This document shows, piece by piece, positions 8,095 to 16,561 of a DNA stretch of 64,000 nt; position 1 is the stretch's first letter; every line of letters begins with the position of its first letter. This DNA comes from an uncultured Collinsella sp. (GTDB lineage: Bacteria; Actinomycetota; Coriobacteriia; Coriobacteriales; Coriobacteriaceae), in the NCBI GenBank assembly GCA_958407995.1, contig CATYJU010000003.1, positions 20,387-84,386 on the forward strand. The letters run 5' to 3'. Under the pieces are notes generated by a model, which was not told the origin of the DNA, ran no database searches, and worked only from the letters and a program-made list of their open reading frames with translations. The translations under genes were made by a program, and so were the position numbers.

Positions 8095-10344
8095 ATGCGT
8101 AATTCTGTATCCGACGTCACCGACGCCGAGATTCTGGACGAGACCCGCGAGGCCATGACCCAGGCCGCCTTCGATGCCGCCGACGAGGCAAATGCTGCCC
8201 AGGCCGTCGAGTCCGCTACCGAGAGCCTGCCCGCCTTTGACGAGCTGGGCCTCTCCGACGAGATGCTCCGTGCTATCGAGAACCTGGGCTACACGGCGCC
8301 CACGCCCGTTCAGGCCGGCTCCATCCCCGTGGTGCTCGAGGGCCGCGACCTGCTTGCCGCCGCCCAGACCGGCACCGGCAAGACGGCCGCCTTTTTGCTG
8401 CCGACCATGAACAATCTGGAGCACATCGCTCCGCCCAAGCCTGTGCGCGAGCGCGGCGGCCGCAACCGCCGTCGCGGTGCCAAGAAGCCCGAGGGCAACG
8501 GCCGCGGCCCCGTGATGCTCGTCATCACCCCCACGCGCGAGCTTGCCCAGCAAATCGACGAGGTCGCGAGCAAGATCGCCGACGTCACCGGCCATGTCGC
8601 CGTGACCGTCGTGGGTGGCGTGAGCTACAAGCCGCAGACCGCGGCACTCAAGTACGGCTGCGATATCCTGGTCGCCACGCCGGGCCGTCTGGTCGACCTG
8701 ATCGAGCAGGGCGCCTGCCACCTGAACGAGGTCAAGGTGCTGGTGCTCGACGAGGCCGATCGCATGCTCGACATGGGCTTTTTGCCCGCCGTCCGCCGCA
8801 TTGTGCGCGAGACGCCGGCCGAGCGCCAGACGCTGCTGTTCTCGGCGACGCTCGACGAGGAGGCCGTGGGCGAGATCACCGACCTGGTGAGCGACCCGGC
8901 CCGCGTGGAGATCGCGCCCGCCACGTCGACTGCCGACACCGTCGACCAGTTTGTGTTCCCGGTGTCCATCGAGGCCAAGAACAACCTGTTGCCCGAGTTT
9001 CTCAAGAAGGAGGGCCCGGAGCGCACCATCGTCTTTATGCGCACCAAGCACCGCGCCGACAGTTGCTGCCGTCGTCTGGAGCGTAAGGGCATCAAGGCTG
9101 CCGCGATTCACGGTAACCGCAGCCAGGCCCAGCGCGAGCGTGCCCTTTCGGCCTTCCGCGACGGTACCGTCGACGTGCTGGTGGCGACCGACGTGCTCGC
9201 CCGCGGCATCGACATCAGCGACGTGCGCTATGTCGTGAACTTTGACGTGCCGGCCGAGCCGACCGACTACATCCACCGTATTGGCCGTACGGGTCGTGCC
9301 GGCGAGCTGGGCTGGGCCATCACGTTTGTGACCGAGCAGGATGTCGATGAGTTCTACGAGATCGAGAAGCTCATGGACAAGACCGCCGACATCTACGAGG
9401 CCGGCGACCTGCACGTGGGTCCCAACCCGCCCGCGGTTGATCCCGAGCGCGACCCTGCGGCCTTTAAGGTGAAGAAGAAGACCAAGCGCGGCAAGTCCAA
9501 GAGCAAGAAGAAGCTTGAGCAGGCGCGTCGCGACGGCAAGCGCAACGGCGACGATTACGGCGATGTGGCCGGTCGTTCCAACCGCGGTCGCGACGAGCGC
9601 CGTGGCGATGGCGAGCGTCCGAGCCGTCCCAAGCGCGGCGGCAAGACCCGCGTGCGCGAGGGCGTTCAGGCTCGCGTGGACGAGGCTGTTGAGAGCGTGG
9701 CTCGCGAGGTAGCTGCCGAGGAGCGCGGCGGTGCTGGTGCCGCTGAGCAGCCTGCGCGCGGCAACCGTGCCGAGCGTCGTGCCAAGCAGTTCCAGGGCGA
9801 GGCACACCGCCGTCGTCGTGAGGACGAGGACCGCGGTGGCCGTCGTCGTGTCGAGCGCGAGGACGAGGGCCGCGGTTCGCGCGGTGGCAAGCGCGGTGCG
9901 GGCGACCGCCGGCGTTCCGGTCGTGATGACGAGCGCGGCGGCCGTGATGAGCGTCGCGGCGGCGAGGGTCGCGGTGAGCGTACTGCCCGTGGCGGTGAGT
10001 CCCGTGGCGGCAAGCGCTTTGAAGAGCGCGGTAGCCGCGGCGGCGAGCGTCGCGAGGGTGCTCGCGGCAATGGCGGCCGCGGCGGCGCTGGTCGTTCTAA
10101 CGAGTCGCGTGATCGTCGTGACCCGCGTGCCAGCCGCGATCGTCGCGATGACTGGCGCAACTACGACGATACCCGCGAAGAGCGTCGCGGCGGCTATCGT
10201 GGTGGTCGTGGCGGCAACCAGGCCGGCTCCCGTGGCGGCCGTGCTGGCGGTCGCGATAACCGTGGCAGCTACGGCAACAGCCGTGGCGGCAAGCGCGGTG
10301 GCAGCTCCCGTCGCCCCGGCGACGGCGGCGGCAAGCGCAAGTAA
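8095..10344 (+). CDS. DEAD-box ATP-dependent RNA helicase with Arg/Gly-rich tail
   Basis: A 749-aa RNA helicase. The RecA-like core carries motif I AQTGTGKT (~90), PTRELA, TPGRLVD, DEAD (~219), SAT (~249), ATDVLARGIDI and HRIGRTGR (~394). After about residue 455 the protein becomes a ~290-residue low-complexity tail dense in Arg, Gly, Asp and Glu, with many RGG/RGGR units and a basic C-terminus, typical of RNA-binding tails of CsdA/RhlE-like helicases. ATG 8095 is chosen because AAGGA lies 10 nt upstream; the frame is open to 8059. The likely role is ribosome assembly or mRNA remodelling at low temperature. Which paralogue it is cannot be decided from the core alone. Confidence 0.92.
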   Translation: MRNSVSDVTDAEILDETREAMTQAAFDAADEANAAQAVESATESLPAFDELGLSDEMLRAIENLGYTAPTPVQAGSIPVVLEGRDLLAAAQTGTGKTAAFLLPTMNNLEHIAPPKPVRERGGRNRRRGAKKPEGNGRGPVMLVITPTRELAQQIDEVASKIADVTGHVAVTVVGGVSYKPQTAALKYGCDILVATPGRLVDLIEQGACHLNEVKVLVLDEADRMLDMGFLPAVRRIVRETPAERQTLLFSATLDEEAVGEITDLVSDPARVEIAPATSTADTVDQFVFPVSIEAKNNLLPEFLKKEGPERTIVFMRTKHRADSCCRRLERKGIKAAAIHGNRSQAQRERALSAFRDGTVDVLVATDVLARGIDISDVRYVVNFDVPAEPTDYIHRIGRTGRAGELGWAITFVTEQDVDEFYEIEKLMDKTADIYEAGDLHVGPNPPAVDPERDPAAFKVKKKTKRGKSKSKKKLEQARRDGKRNGDDYGDVAGRSNRGRDERRGDGERPSRPKRGGKTRVREGVQARVDEAVESVAREVAAEERGGAGAAEQPARGNRAERRAKQFQGEAHRRRREDEDRGGRRRVEREDEGRGSRGGKRGAGDRRRSGRDDERGGRDERRGGEGRGERTARGGESRGGKRFEERGSRGGERREGARGNGGRGGAGRSNESRDRRDPRASRDRRDDWRNYDDTREERRGGYRGGRGGNQAGSRGGRAGGRDNRGSYGNSRGGKRGGSSRRPGDGGGKRK

Positions 10345-10376
10345 GATGCGCATCGCGCGCTAGCGTGAGACAAGCT

Positions 10377-10412
10377 AAGGGCCCGAGCAAATAACGCTCG
10401 GGCCCTTTTGTT
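10377..10412 (+). terminator. Intrinsic terminator after the helicase gene
   Basis: A perfect 12-bp stem (AAGGGCCCGAGC / GCTCGGGCCCTT) with a 7-nt loop, followed by TTTTG. Confidence 0.9.
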
Positions 10413-10516
10413 TGCCGTGTCCGATCGCTAGTTCAAATGTGATTTCCTCGGGAATGCATCTAGAGGATGCCGTGGACCTATTTTCCGCCATGCAGCAATG
10501 GGTCCTATGGGGTGCG

Positions 10517-10753
10517 CCGTGCATTTTTTGGAGTATTCTGCAGTTCGAGTTGTCTGCATATGATTCGACGTCGCCAACGGTGGCCTTCGGATATCCCTAG
10601 CGAGCGTTCCGAGTCAGATTTCGCCGTTTTCCGGAGCAGGGGCGCGTCATTCTCGCCATGTCGGGACTTAAAATGATACGGCGCCCTACAGTTTTGCCCA
10701 CCCGCGGCGGTGCTGGCGCGGTCACGTTGCAGAATACTCCGTTTTTTGCACGG
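10517..10753. repeat. MITE-like element with ~25-bp terminal inverted repeats
   Basis: The left end (10517-10541) and the reverse complement of the right end (10729-10753) both read CCGTGCA, a six-base block, then GGAGTATTCTGC, with mismatches confined to the six-base block (T-rich versus A-rich). About 190 bp of non-coding sequence lies between. It may be a miniature transposable element or two inverted copies of a short repeat. Confidence 0.6.
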
Positions 10754-10882
10754 GCCAGGATGGGGTACCTCAGGAGAACGCGGCGGTATCCAGTAAATAT
10801 ATGCAATCTGTACCGGGAATTATGCAAACCGAAAAGGCGGGCAGTATGGGTTGGTGTATCGGGCTGCCTAGCGCACCAAAAC

Positions 10883-10912
10883 GGGGAGCTCCCCCCCCAT
10901 GCGCCGTATACT
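10883..10912 (+). promoter_or_regulatory. Candidate promoter with palindromic operator
   Basis: The palindrome GGGGAGCTCCCC occupies the -35 position relative to TATACT (10907-10912), about 57 nt before the EFR1-type gene. The -35 hexamer itself is poor, so an activator or repressor at the palindrome is plausible. Confidence 0.4.
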
Positions 10913-10968
10913 CTGTCTGAATGTGAAAGCGGCTTGACGCGTTGCCAGGCGTAGGGGAGGGTGTCTCG

Positions 10969-11730
10969 ATGAGCGTATTCGAAATTGTGTTTAGTCCGAC
11001 GGGTGGAACGCGGAAGGTGTCTGGCCTTGTGGCCGGGGCACTGGGCAAGAATACCGTTACCGTCGATCTGACCGATAGCGGGCTAGATTTCAGCGCTGTC
11101 TCGATGACTGAGGACGACGTGGCCGTAATCTCTGTGCCGGCGTATGCCGGTAGAATCCCGGCTGTGGTGGCTGACCGGTTGGGCATGGTGCGCGGCAACG
11201 GGGCTCGGGCTGTTTTGGTTTGTGTATACGGAAACAGCGCGTTTGAGGACACGCTCGTAGAGCTGGAGGACGTTGCGAAGCATGCGGGATTCCGGGTGAT
11301 CGCGGCAGTTGCGGCCATTGCAGAACATTCCATTGCGCGACAGTTTGCTGCCGGTCGTCCGGATGCGCAGGATGAGGCGCAGCTCGCAGAGTTTGCGCAG
11401 CAAATTCAGCAAAAGCTGTTGGCTGAGGATGCGTCCGAGCCCTCTATTCCCGGCAACCGTCCTTATAAACAAGCCGGAGGTCACCGCATGGCACCCGAGG
11501 CAACAGAGGATTGCGTCTCCTGCGGTGCATGCGCCGCGGCGTGCCCCGTTTGTGCTATCGACAAGGGTGACCCCAAACGAGCAGCTGGCGAGGCGTGCAT
11601 CTCCTGCATGCGCTGCATTGCCGTATGTCCGCGAGGCGCTCGCAAGCTTGATCCCAACAAGCTATCCGCTGTTTCCCAGATGCTGAGCAAGGCTTGCGTC
11701 GAGCGCAGGGAATGTGAGATCTTCATCTAA
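10969..11730 (+). CDS. EFR1-family flavodoxin-ferredoxin fusion protein
   Basis: A 253-aa redox protein. The N-terminal half has a flavodoxin-like fold with the phosphate-binding loop FSPTGGTRK (~residues 8-16) and the later segment VPAYAGRIP. The C-terminal part has two [4Fe-4S] ferredoxin motifs, CVSCGACAAACP and CISCMRCIAVCP (residues ~185-225). EFR1-family proteins are thought to shuttle electrons in anaerobes, but the partner is unknown. ATG 10969 is preceded by GGGGAGG; upstream extension to 10942 is unsupported. It stands alone, with palindromic repeats downstream. Confidence 0.85.
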   Translation: MSVFEIVFSPTGGTRKVSGLVAGALGKNTVTVDLTDSGLDFSAVSMTEDDVAVISVPAYAGRIPAVVADRLGMVRGNGARAVLVCVYGNSAFEDTLVELEDVAKHAGFRVIAAVAAIAEHSIARQFAAGRPDAQDEAQLAEFAQQIQQKLLAEDASEPSIPGNRPYKQAGGHRMAPEATEDCVSCGACAAACPVCAIDKGDPKRAAGEACISCMRCIAVCPRGARKLDPNKLSAVSQMLSKACVERRECEIFI

Positions 11731-11742
11731 CGCAAGCGAGAT

Positions 11743-11807
11743 TGGTGCATTGGGGTCAGGTTAATCTGCACCAAGTTGGTGCAAACAAACCTGACCCCAT
11801 TGCACCA
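11743..11807. repeat. REP-like palindrome, family C, copy 2
   Basis: Two ~32-bp arms (11743-11774 and 11776-11807) form an almost continuous hairpin around a 1-nt centre. They contain TGGGGTCAGGTT and AACCTGACCCC. It shares the central TTAATCTGCACCAA and the GGGG(A/T)CAGG core with the copy at 993-1039. Confidence 0.8.
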
Positions 11808-11817
11808 GAGCAAGGAG

Positions 11818-11860
11818 TGTCCCTGGGTGCCGGCAGAAATGGAACGTCCCTAAGTGTCGC
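11818..11860. repeat. Tandem 27-bp-period repeat, family F, copy 1
   Basis: Two degenerate units starting TGTCCCT (11818) and CGTCCCT (11845) are spaced exactly 27 bp, the second preceded by GGAA. The same period and (T/C)GTCCC unit starts recur at 23308-23356. Confidence 0.5.
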
Positions 11861-11862
11861 CT

Positions 11863-11898
11863 AAATACCGTTTATCGAAGAAAAAATACCGTTCATCG
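11863..11898 (+). promoter_or_regulatory. Two direct 15-bp repeats upstream of the PTS promoter
   Basis: AAATACCGTTTATCG (11863-11877) and AAATACCGTTCATCG (11884-11898) differ at one position and are spaced 21 bp, two helical turns. They end about 10 bp before the -35 box, a typical site for an activator. The regulator is unknown. Confidence 0.55.
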
Positions 11899-11908
11899 GT
11901 CATAATGG

Positions 11909-11936
11909 TTGTTCGGGCTTTGGGCTTGTCTACAAT
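11909..11936 (+). promoter_or_regulatory. Promoter of the alpha-glucoside PTS operon
   Basis: -35 TTGTTC (11909-11914), 16-bp spacer, -10 TACAAT (11931-11936). The predicted start near 11943 places the antiterminator element about 20 nt into the transcript. Confidence 0.6.
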
Positions 11937-11961
11937 AGCTCCCGTAAAAAGAAATGCGGAA

Positions 11962-12056
11962 GGTTACCGAGTCCCTCGGACGTGGGCCTAACCAAAGTCT
12001 TTGAACGGGTGTGTCTCTATGGATGCATTCGTTTGATTTTGGTTGGGCTATATTTA
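11962..12056 (+). promoter_or_regulatory. LicT/SacY-type RAT antiterminator overlapping an intrinsic terminator
   Basis: A 32-nt element (11962-11993) starts GGTTACCGAG and ends GGGCCTAACC, forming the bulged hairpin typical of ribonucleic antiterminators. Its 3' side is also the 5' arm of a terminator: GCCTAACCAAA (11986-11996) pairs with TTTGGTTGGGC (12038-12048, one wobble), followed by U-rich TATATTTAT. An inner stem (AACGGGTGTGTC with GGATGCATTCGTT) extends the hairpin. The two structures are mutually exclusive. The BglG-family protein encoded at 12605-13459 should bind the RAT and prevent termination when substrate is present. Confidence 0.8.
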
Positions 12057-12073
12057 TGAAGGGACATGCCACC

Positions 12074-12586
12074 ATGGGTTTCTTTTCTCGCCTGATGGGC
12101 GGTTCGGATGAGCAGAAGACTGCGGCTTCCGAGTTCGAAATCCTTGCTCCCGTTTCCGGCGAGCTTGTTCATCTAGAAAATACCAATGACCCCGCTTTTA
12201 GCAGCCGTGCTGTGGGCGATGGCGTTGCCGTGGTTCCCCAAGAGGGAACGGTGTGCGCTCCTGTTTCCGGCACCGTCGCGGCGCTGTTTCCGACTGAGCA
12301 CGCGCTGGGCATCATGTCCGACGACAGCTCTGCTCAGGTGATGCTGCATATCGGAATCGACACTGTTAAGCTTGAGGGCAAGGGCTTCCATGCGCTTGTT
12401 GCACAGGGTGACCATGTCGACGCGGGCCAGCCCCTCGTCGAGGTCGATTTCGACGCGGTCCGCGCCGCCGGCTTCGATCCCACGGTCTTCGTTATCGTGT
12501 GCGAGCGCTCGGAGAACTCGACTCTTCGTGAGCATGCTTCCGGCCCTGTTGCTGTTAAAGAGCCTGTCGTCTGGCTTTCCGAGTAA
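12074..12586 (+). CDS. PTS EIIA component, glucose family (Crr-like)
   Basis: A 170-aa EIIA of the glucose/sucrose superfamily, which passes phosphate from HPr to EIIB. Family features are FEILAPVSGELVHLE, DPAFSSRAVGDGVAV, and the active-site region VMLHIGIDTVKLEGKGF, where the second His is the phosphorylated one. The start is ATG 12074, after AAGGGA; in-frame starts upstream (12056, 12011) fall in the terminator. It is the first gene after the RAT switch, followed with 6-18 nt spacing by the antiterminator and then EIICB and a GH4 glycosidase, so it most likely feeds the adjacent EIICB, which has no IIA domain of its own. Confidence 0.9.
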   Translation: MGFFSRLMGGSDEQKTAASEFEILAPVSGELVHLENTNDPAFSSRAVGDGVAVVPQEGTVCAPVSGTVAALFPTEHALGIMSDDSSAQVMLHIGIDTVKLEGKGFHALVAQGDHVDAGQPLVEVDFDAVRAAGFDPTVFVIVCERSENSTLREHASGPVAVKEPVVWLSE

Positions 12587-12604
12587 ATTCTTGTGGTGGG
12601 TACC

Positions 12605-13459
12605 GTGGTTATCAAGCGAGTTTTTAACAACAACGTCGCAATGGTCACTTCGGACGATGGCTCCGAGCTCATCGTCATCGGCCGAGGCCTCTGCTTTGGC
12701 CGTCATGCCGGCGATGCCATCGACGAGGCGTCGATCGAAAAGACCTACGCGTTGCAGGAGGGAACTTCTCAGGACTCGCGTACGATTGACCGCTTGGCAC
12801 ATCTTTTGGAGTCCATCCCCACCGTCAACCTCGTGATTGCCGAGGACATTGTTCAGATGCTCCGTCGAGAGCTCAATGTTGATATCAACGACAAGATTCT
12901 CATTGCTCTCGCAGACCATATCAGCCTTGCTTTGGAGCGTGAGCGCAAGGGCGTCTCCTGTGAGAATCCGTTGCTGCTCGAGATCCAGCAGTTCTATCGC
13001 AAGGAGTATGCACTTGCGGGCCGTGCACTGCAGATTATCAAGGAGTATATGGGCATCCAGATGAGCGAAGAAGAGCAGGGTTTTATTACGCTGCATATCG
13101 TCAACGCCACCATGCCGCAACGCTCCGATCGTTTGATTGTTTCGGTCCAGCTTGTTCGCGACGTGCTCGCGATTGTTTCTGAGCGCTATGCTACGACCCT
13201 CGATGACACCTCGCTGCCTTACGAACGTTTCGTTCGTCACCTGCAGTTTTTCGCACAGCGAGCGCTCGATCCTACGGCCGGGCAAATCAACGGAGACGCG
13301 CTGTTCCGAATCGATGAAACGGCGTATCCGTGCGCATTCTCGTGCGCGGACGCCATAGCCGCCCACTTGTCGTCTACCTATAACGTTGTCGTTACCGATG
13401 CCGAGAAGAGTTATCTCGCATATCACATTGTTAACCTGCTTGGAGAACCTGGTCTCTAG
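12605..13459 (+). CDS. licT: BglG/LicT-family transcription antiterminator
   Basis: The ~284-aa product has an N-terminal RNA-binding CAT domain starting VIKRVFNNNVAMV, the family signature, and two PTS regulation domains (PRD1 ~70-170, PRD2 ~175-284). Conserved histidines are visible in LADHISLALERE, LHIVNAT, HLQFFAQR and YHIVNLLGE. In this family, phosphorylation by the cognate EIIB and by HPr switches RNA binding. GTG 12605 is chosen because it gives the conserved N-terminus; GTG 12593 or 12596 are possible and no start has a strong ribosome site. It lies inside the operon it probably controls through the RAT at 11962-11993, an autoregulatory layout as in bgl-type operons. Confidence 0.9.
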   Translation: MVIKRVFNNNVAMVTSDDGSELIVIGRGLCFGRHAGDAIDEASIEKTYALQEGTSQDSRTIDRLAHLLESIPTVNLVIAEDIVQMLRRELNVDINDKILIALADHISLALERERKGVSCENPLLLEIQQFYRKEYALAGRALQIIKEYMGIQMSEEEQGFITLHIVNATMPQRSDRLIVSVQLVRDVLAIVSERYATTLDDTSLPYERFVRHLQFFAQRALDPTAGQINGDALFRIDETAYPCAFSCADAIAAHLSSTYNVVVTDAEKSYLAYHIVNLLGEPGL

Positions 13460-13558
13460 GCATAACGTGCCCACACATCGATTGATATAAGGCAGGGCTC
13501 ACGGCCTTGTCCAGGGCACATCTGTCTTAATTTGCGGAAAAGGAAGGGGAGTACCGCT

Positions 13559-15175
13559 ATGACCGCAAAAAAGAAGTTCAATTTCAAAGCGCCGTTGGAG
13601 GTGTTCGCGAAGTCGATCGTTCAGCCGATGATGTATCTCTCGGTTGCCGGCATCCTGCTCATCGTGGGCATCATTCTGACCAACAAGACCATTTGCGCTT
13701 TGATCCCCGTGCTGGGCTCCGGTCCGTTCCAGCTTGTGGGCGCCGTTGTCTATCAGTCGTTGATGTTTATCATCAACAACCTCTCGATTCTGTTCTGCGT
13801 GGGTATCGCCGGCGCCATGGCAAAGAAGAACAAGGGCCATGCTTCGCTGATCGCCCTGATGTCGTTCTTCCTGTTCCTGCAGGCTAACAACATCGTGCTC
13901 AACGCCACCGGCTCTCTTGCCGATGCGAGCGGCATGCTCGGCCTTACCGGAACCGGCCAGGCCACCGTTATGGGCATCCAGGTGCTCGATACCGGCGTGT
14001 TTGGCGGCATCATTCTTGGTTGCATCACCGGTGCCGTGTTCAACAAGTACTCGAACAAGCAGTTTCCCATTGCCCTTTCGATGTTCTCGGGCGTTCGCTT
14101 CCCGTTCCTGATCATGATCATCATTTCCTGGATCATGGGCGCTGGCTTCTGCATCGTTTGGCCTCCGGTTCAGGGCGCCATCTCCTCCGTTGCCGGCATC
14201 ATTAAGGAGTCGGGCAACATCGGTCTGTTTATCTACGGCATGCTCAACAAGCTGCTCGTTCCCACCGGTCTGCACCACCTCATCTACACCCCGTTCCAGT
14301 TCTCCGATGTGGGTGGCACCCTGACGCTGGGCGATCAGGTTATCGCCGGCGCCTACCCCATCCGTGTCGCCGAGATGGCAATGACGGGCCAGCCCTTCTC
14401 CGATAGCACGTATTTCAACAGCTACACCTTCAACAACCTGTGGCCCTACATCGGTATCGGTCTCGCCTTTATCGTCACCGCTTACAAGGGGAACAAGGAT
14501 AAGACCAAGGCCGTTATCATCCCGCTGATCATCACCGCCGTGCTCTCCTGCGTGACCGAGCCCATGGACTTCCTCTTTGTCTTTGCCGCTCCCGTGCTCT
14601 TTGTCGTTCACTCGGTTCTTTCCGGCATCTTCCTGGTCCTGCTCAAGGTCCTCTCCGTGCCCGCTTCGACTGCAGGCGGCATCATCAACATCGTGGTCTC
14701 CAACCTGGTCCTCGGTGTCGATAAGACCAACTGGCCGGTTATGCTGGTGCTTGGAGTCGTCAACGCCGCGCTGTACTTCTTCCTCTTTACCTTCCTCATC
14801 AAGAAGCTCAACCTTCACACCCCCGGTCGCGAGGAGGACTCCGAGCTCGCCGAGTCCGTTGCCGAGGGCGAGGCCGCCGCGTCTGTCGCGGTGAAGCAGG
14901 GCGCTGTTGCCGCAGCTCCCGCAGAGGGCGTCGATGCAGGTATTGCCGACCTGGTCGCAGGTCTTGGTGGCAAGGACAACATCGAGGAGCTCGAGAACTG
15001 CTTTACGCGTCTCCGCGTGAACGTTAAGAACCCGGACCTCATCAATGAGGACCTCATCAACCACGTGCCCAACAGCGGCATCAACCGCAACGGCAATAAT
15101 ATCCAGATCATCTTTGGCATGAAGGTCGCCGAGATGCGCGACAAGGTCGAAAACGCAATTGAGAAGGAGCAGTAA
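13559..15175 (+). CDS. PTS EIICB, alpha-glucoside/maltose type
   Basis: The 538-aa permease subunit has an EIIC membrane domain of the glucose family (about 1-430, ~10 hydrophobic segments, with GLHHLIYTPFQF and the sugar-binding CVTEPMDFLFVFAAP). An Ala/Glu linker (~435-455) leads to a C-terminal EIIB domain whose phosphorylated cysteine is in LENCFTRLRV (~Cys480). It transports and phosphorylates the sugar. ATG 13559 follows AAGGGGAG; the frame extends to 13532. The adjacent 6-phospho-alpha-glucosidase implies a substrate such as maltose or another alpha-glucoside. The EIIA is the separate protein at 12074. Confidence 0.92.
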   Translation: MTAKKKFNFKAPLEVFAKSIVQPMMYLSVAGILLIVGIILTNKTICALIPVLGSGPFQLVGAVVYQSLMFIINNLSILFCVGIAGAMAKKNKGHASLIALMSFFLFLQANNIVLNATGSLADASGMLGLTGTGQATVMGIQVLDTGVFGGIILGCITGAVFNKYSNKQFPIALSMFSGVRFPFLIMIIISWIMGAGFCIVWPPVQGAISSVAGIIKESGNIGLFIYGMLNKLLVPTGLHHLIYTPFQFSDVGGTLTLGDQVIAGAYPIRVAEMAMTGQPFSDSTYFNSYTFNNLWPYIGIGLAFIVTAYKGNKDKTKAVIIPLIITAVLSCVTEPMDFLFVFAAPVLFVVHSVLSGIFLVLLKVLSVPASTAGGIINIVVSNLVLGVDKTNWPVMLVLGVVNAALYFFLFTFLIKKLNLHTPGREEDSELAESVAEGEAAASVAVKQGAVAAAPAEGVDAGIADLVAGLGGKDNIEELENCFTRLRVNVKNPDLINEDLINHVPNSGINRNGNNIQIIFGMKVAEMRDKVENAIEKEQ

Positions 15176-15178
15176 ACA

Positions 15179-16561
15179 ATGATCATTACTCTGTGTGGTG
15201 GCGGATCCACCTTTACCCCCGGCATCGTCAAGTCCATCGCTCTGCGCAAGGACGAGCTCGACGTTGACGAGATTCGTCTGTACGACATCAACGAGGAGCG
15301 CCAGCGCAAGATCGGCGTGCTCGTGGACTGGATTTTGCACGAGGACCTCGGCCTGGACATCAAGCTCACGGTGACCACCGACAAAAAGACGGCTTTTACC
15401 GACGCGAGCTTCGTGTTTGCCCAGATGCGCGTGGGCGGCTACGCCATGCGCGAGCAGGACGAGAAGATTCCGCTGCGTCACGGCTGCGTGGGTCAGGAGA
15501 CTTGCGGTTGCGGCGGCCTTGCCTACGGCATGCGCACCATCTTCCCCATGGTCGAGCTGATCGATGACGTTGAGAAGTACGCCAAGAAGGACTACTGGAT
15601 TCTCAACTACTCCAACCCTGCCGCCATCGTCTCCGAGGGCTGCCGTGTGCTGCGTCCCAACGCTCGTATCATCAACATCTGCGACATGCCGATCGCGATC
15701 ATCGACGTGGTTTGCGCCGCGCTCGATATCGACAAGAAGGATGTCGAGTACGATTACTTTGGTCTCAACCACTTTGGTTGGTTCACCTCGATCCGCCACA
15801 AGGGCGAGGAGGTGCTCCCGCAGCTGCGCGAGTACATCAAGGAGCACCAGATCCTGCTGCCCGACTCCTACCTCAAGGGCATGGGCTCGCTCATGGCAAA
15901 GAAGCCCGAGGAGGCCACCGACGAGCACCCCGAGCAGAATCGCCACACCAAGGGCAGCTGGTACTACGTCTGGAAGGGCGAGTACGAGATCATGGAGTGC
16001 TTCCCGGAGTACCTGCCCAACACGTATCTGAACTACTACCTGCAGCAGAAGGAGTTCGTCGAGCATTCCAACCCCGAGCGCACCCGTGCTAACGAGGTTG
16101 AGGAGACGCGTGAGAAGAACCTCTTCGACGGCATCGACCACTACGAGAAGACGGGCGAGATCGACGAGAGCACGTTCTATGCGGGCAGCCACGGCGACTG
16201 GATTGCCGATCTGGCTATCGCTCTGAAGAACGACACCAAGCAGCGTTTCCTGGTCATTTGCGAGAACAAGGGCGCTATCCCCAACATGCCCTACGACGCT
16301 ATGGTCGAGCTGCCTGCCTACATTGGCAAGAACGGCCCCGAGGTCATCAGCCGCGACAACATTCCTCTGTTCCAGCAGGGCCTCATGATGCAGCAGCTGA
16401 ACTCCGAGAAGCTCGTGGTCGAGGCTACGATCGAGGGTTCGTACGAGAAGGCGCTTAAGGCCTTTACGCTGAACAAGACCGTGCCGTCGATGAAGGTCGC
16501 CAAGGAGGTTCTCGACGACATGATCGAGGCCAACAAGGGTTACTGGCCCGAGCTTAAGTAA
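15179..16561 (+). CDS. glvA: 6-phospho-alpha-glucosidase, GH4 family
   Basis: A 460-aa GH4 enzyme, close to the ~450 aa of GlvA/MalH. It uses NAD+ and Mn2+ to cleave the phosphorylated alpha-glucoside delivered by the PTS. The NAD-binding loop is GGGSTFTPG (residues 6-14). The CDMPI motif (~residue 172) is diagnostic of 6-phospho-alpha- rather than beta-glucosidases, and GLNHFGW supplies the second metal ligand. AAGGAG precedes ATG 15179 and overlaps the end of the EIICB gene, so translation may be coupled. It is the last gene before a strong hairpin. The substrate could be maltose, trehalulose or similar; the gene name is by family resemblance. Confidence 0.93.
   Translation: MIITLCGGGSTFTPGIVKSIALRKDELDVDEIRLYDINEERQRKIGVLVDWILHEDLGLDIKLTVTTDKKTAFTDASFVFAQMRVGGYAMREQDEKIPLRHGCVGQETCGCGGLAYGMRTIFPMVELIDDVEKYAKKDYWILNYSNPAAIVSEGCRVLRPNARIINICDMPIAIIDVVCAALDIDKKDVEYDYFGLNHFGWFTSIRHKGEEVLPQLREYIKEHQILLPDSYLKGMGSLMAKKPEEATDEHPEQNRHTKGSWYYVWKGEYEIMECFPEYLPNTYLNYYLQQKEFVEHSNPERTRANEVEETREKNLFDGIDHYEKTGEIDESTFYAGSHGDWIADLAIALKNDTKQRFLVICENKGAIPNMPYDAMVELPAYIGKNGPEVISRDNIPLFQQGLMMQQLNSEKLVVEATIEGSYEKALKAFTLNKTVPSMKVAKEVLDDMIEANKGYWPELK

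Larger units (their letters stand above)
10413..10968. other. Intergenic region with MITE-like element
   Basis: Roughly 550 bp without a convincing gene; short frames here lack ribosome sites and run through repeats. It contains an inverted pair at 10517-10753 and, near the downstream gene, a GGGGAGCTCCCC palindrome (10883-10894) followed by a -10-like TATACT (10907-10912). Confidence 0.6.

Noticed and set aside
8029..10353. Long minus-strand open frame (774 codons) opposite the helicase gene
   Set aside because: It is a low-complexity mirror of a GC-rich coding region, has no motifs, and the plus strand encodes a full DEAD-box helicase.
10770..11333. Minus-strand frame of 187 codons in the intergenic region and EFR1-type gene
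   Set aside because: Ser/Thr/Pro-rich composition, no ribosome site, overlaps a clear ferredoxin-flavodoxin gene.
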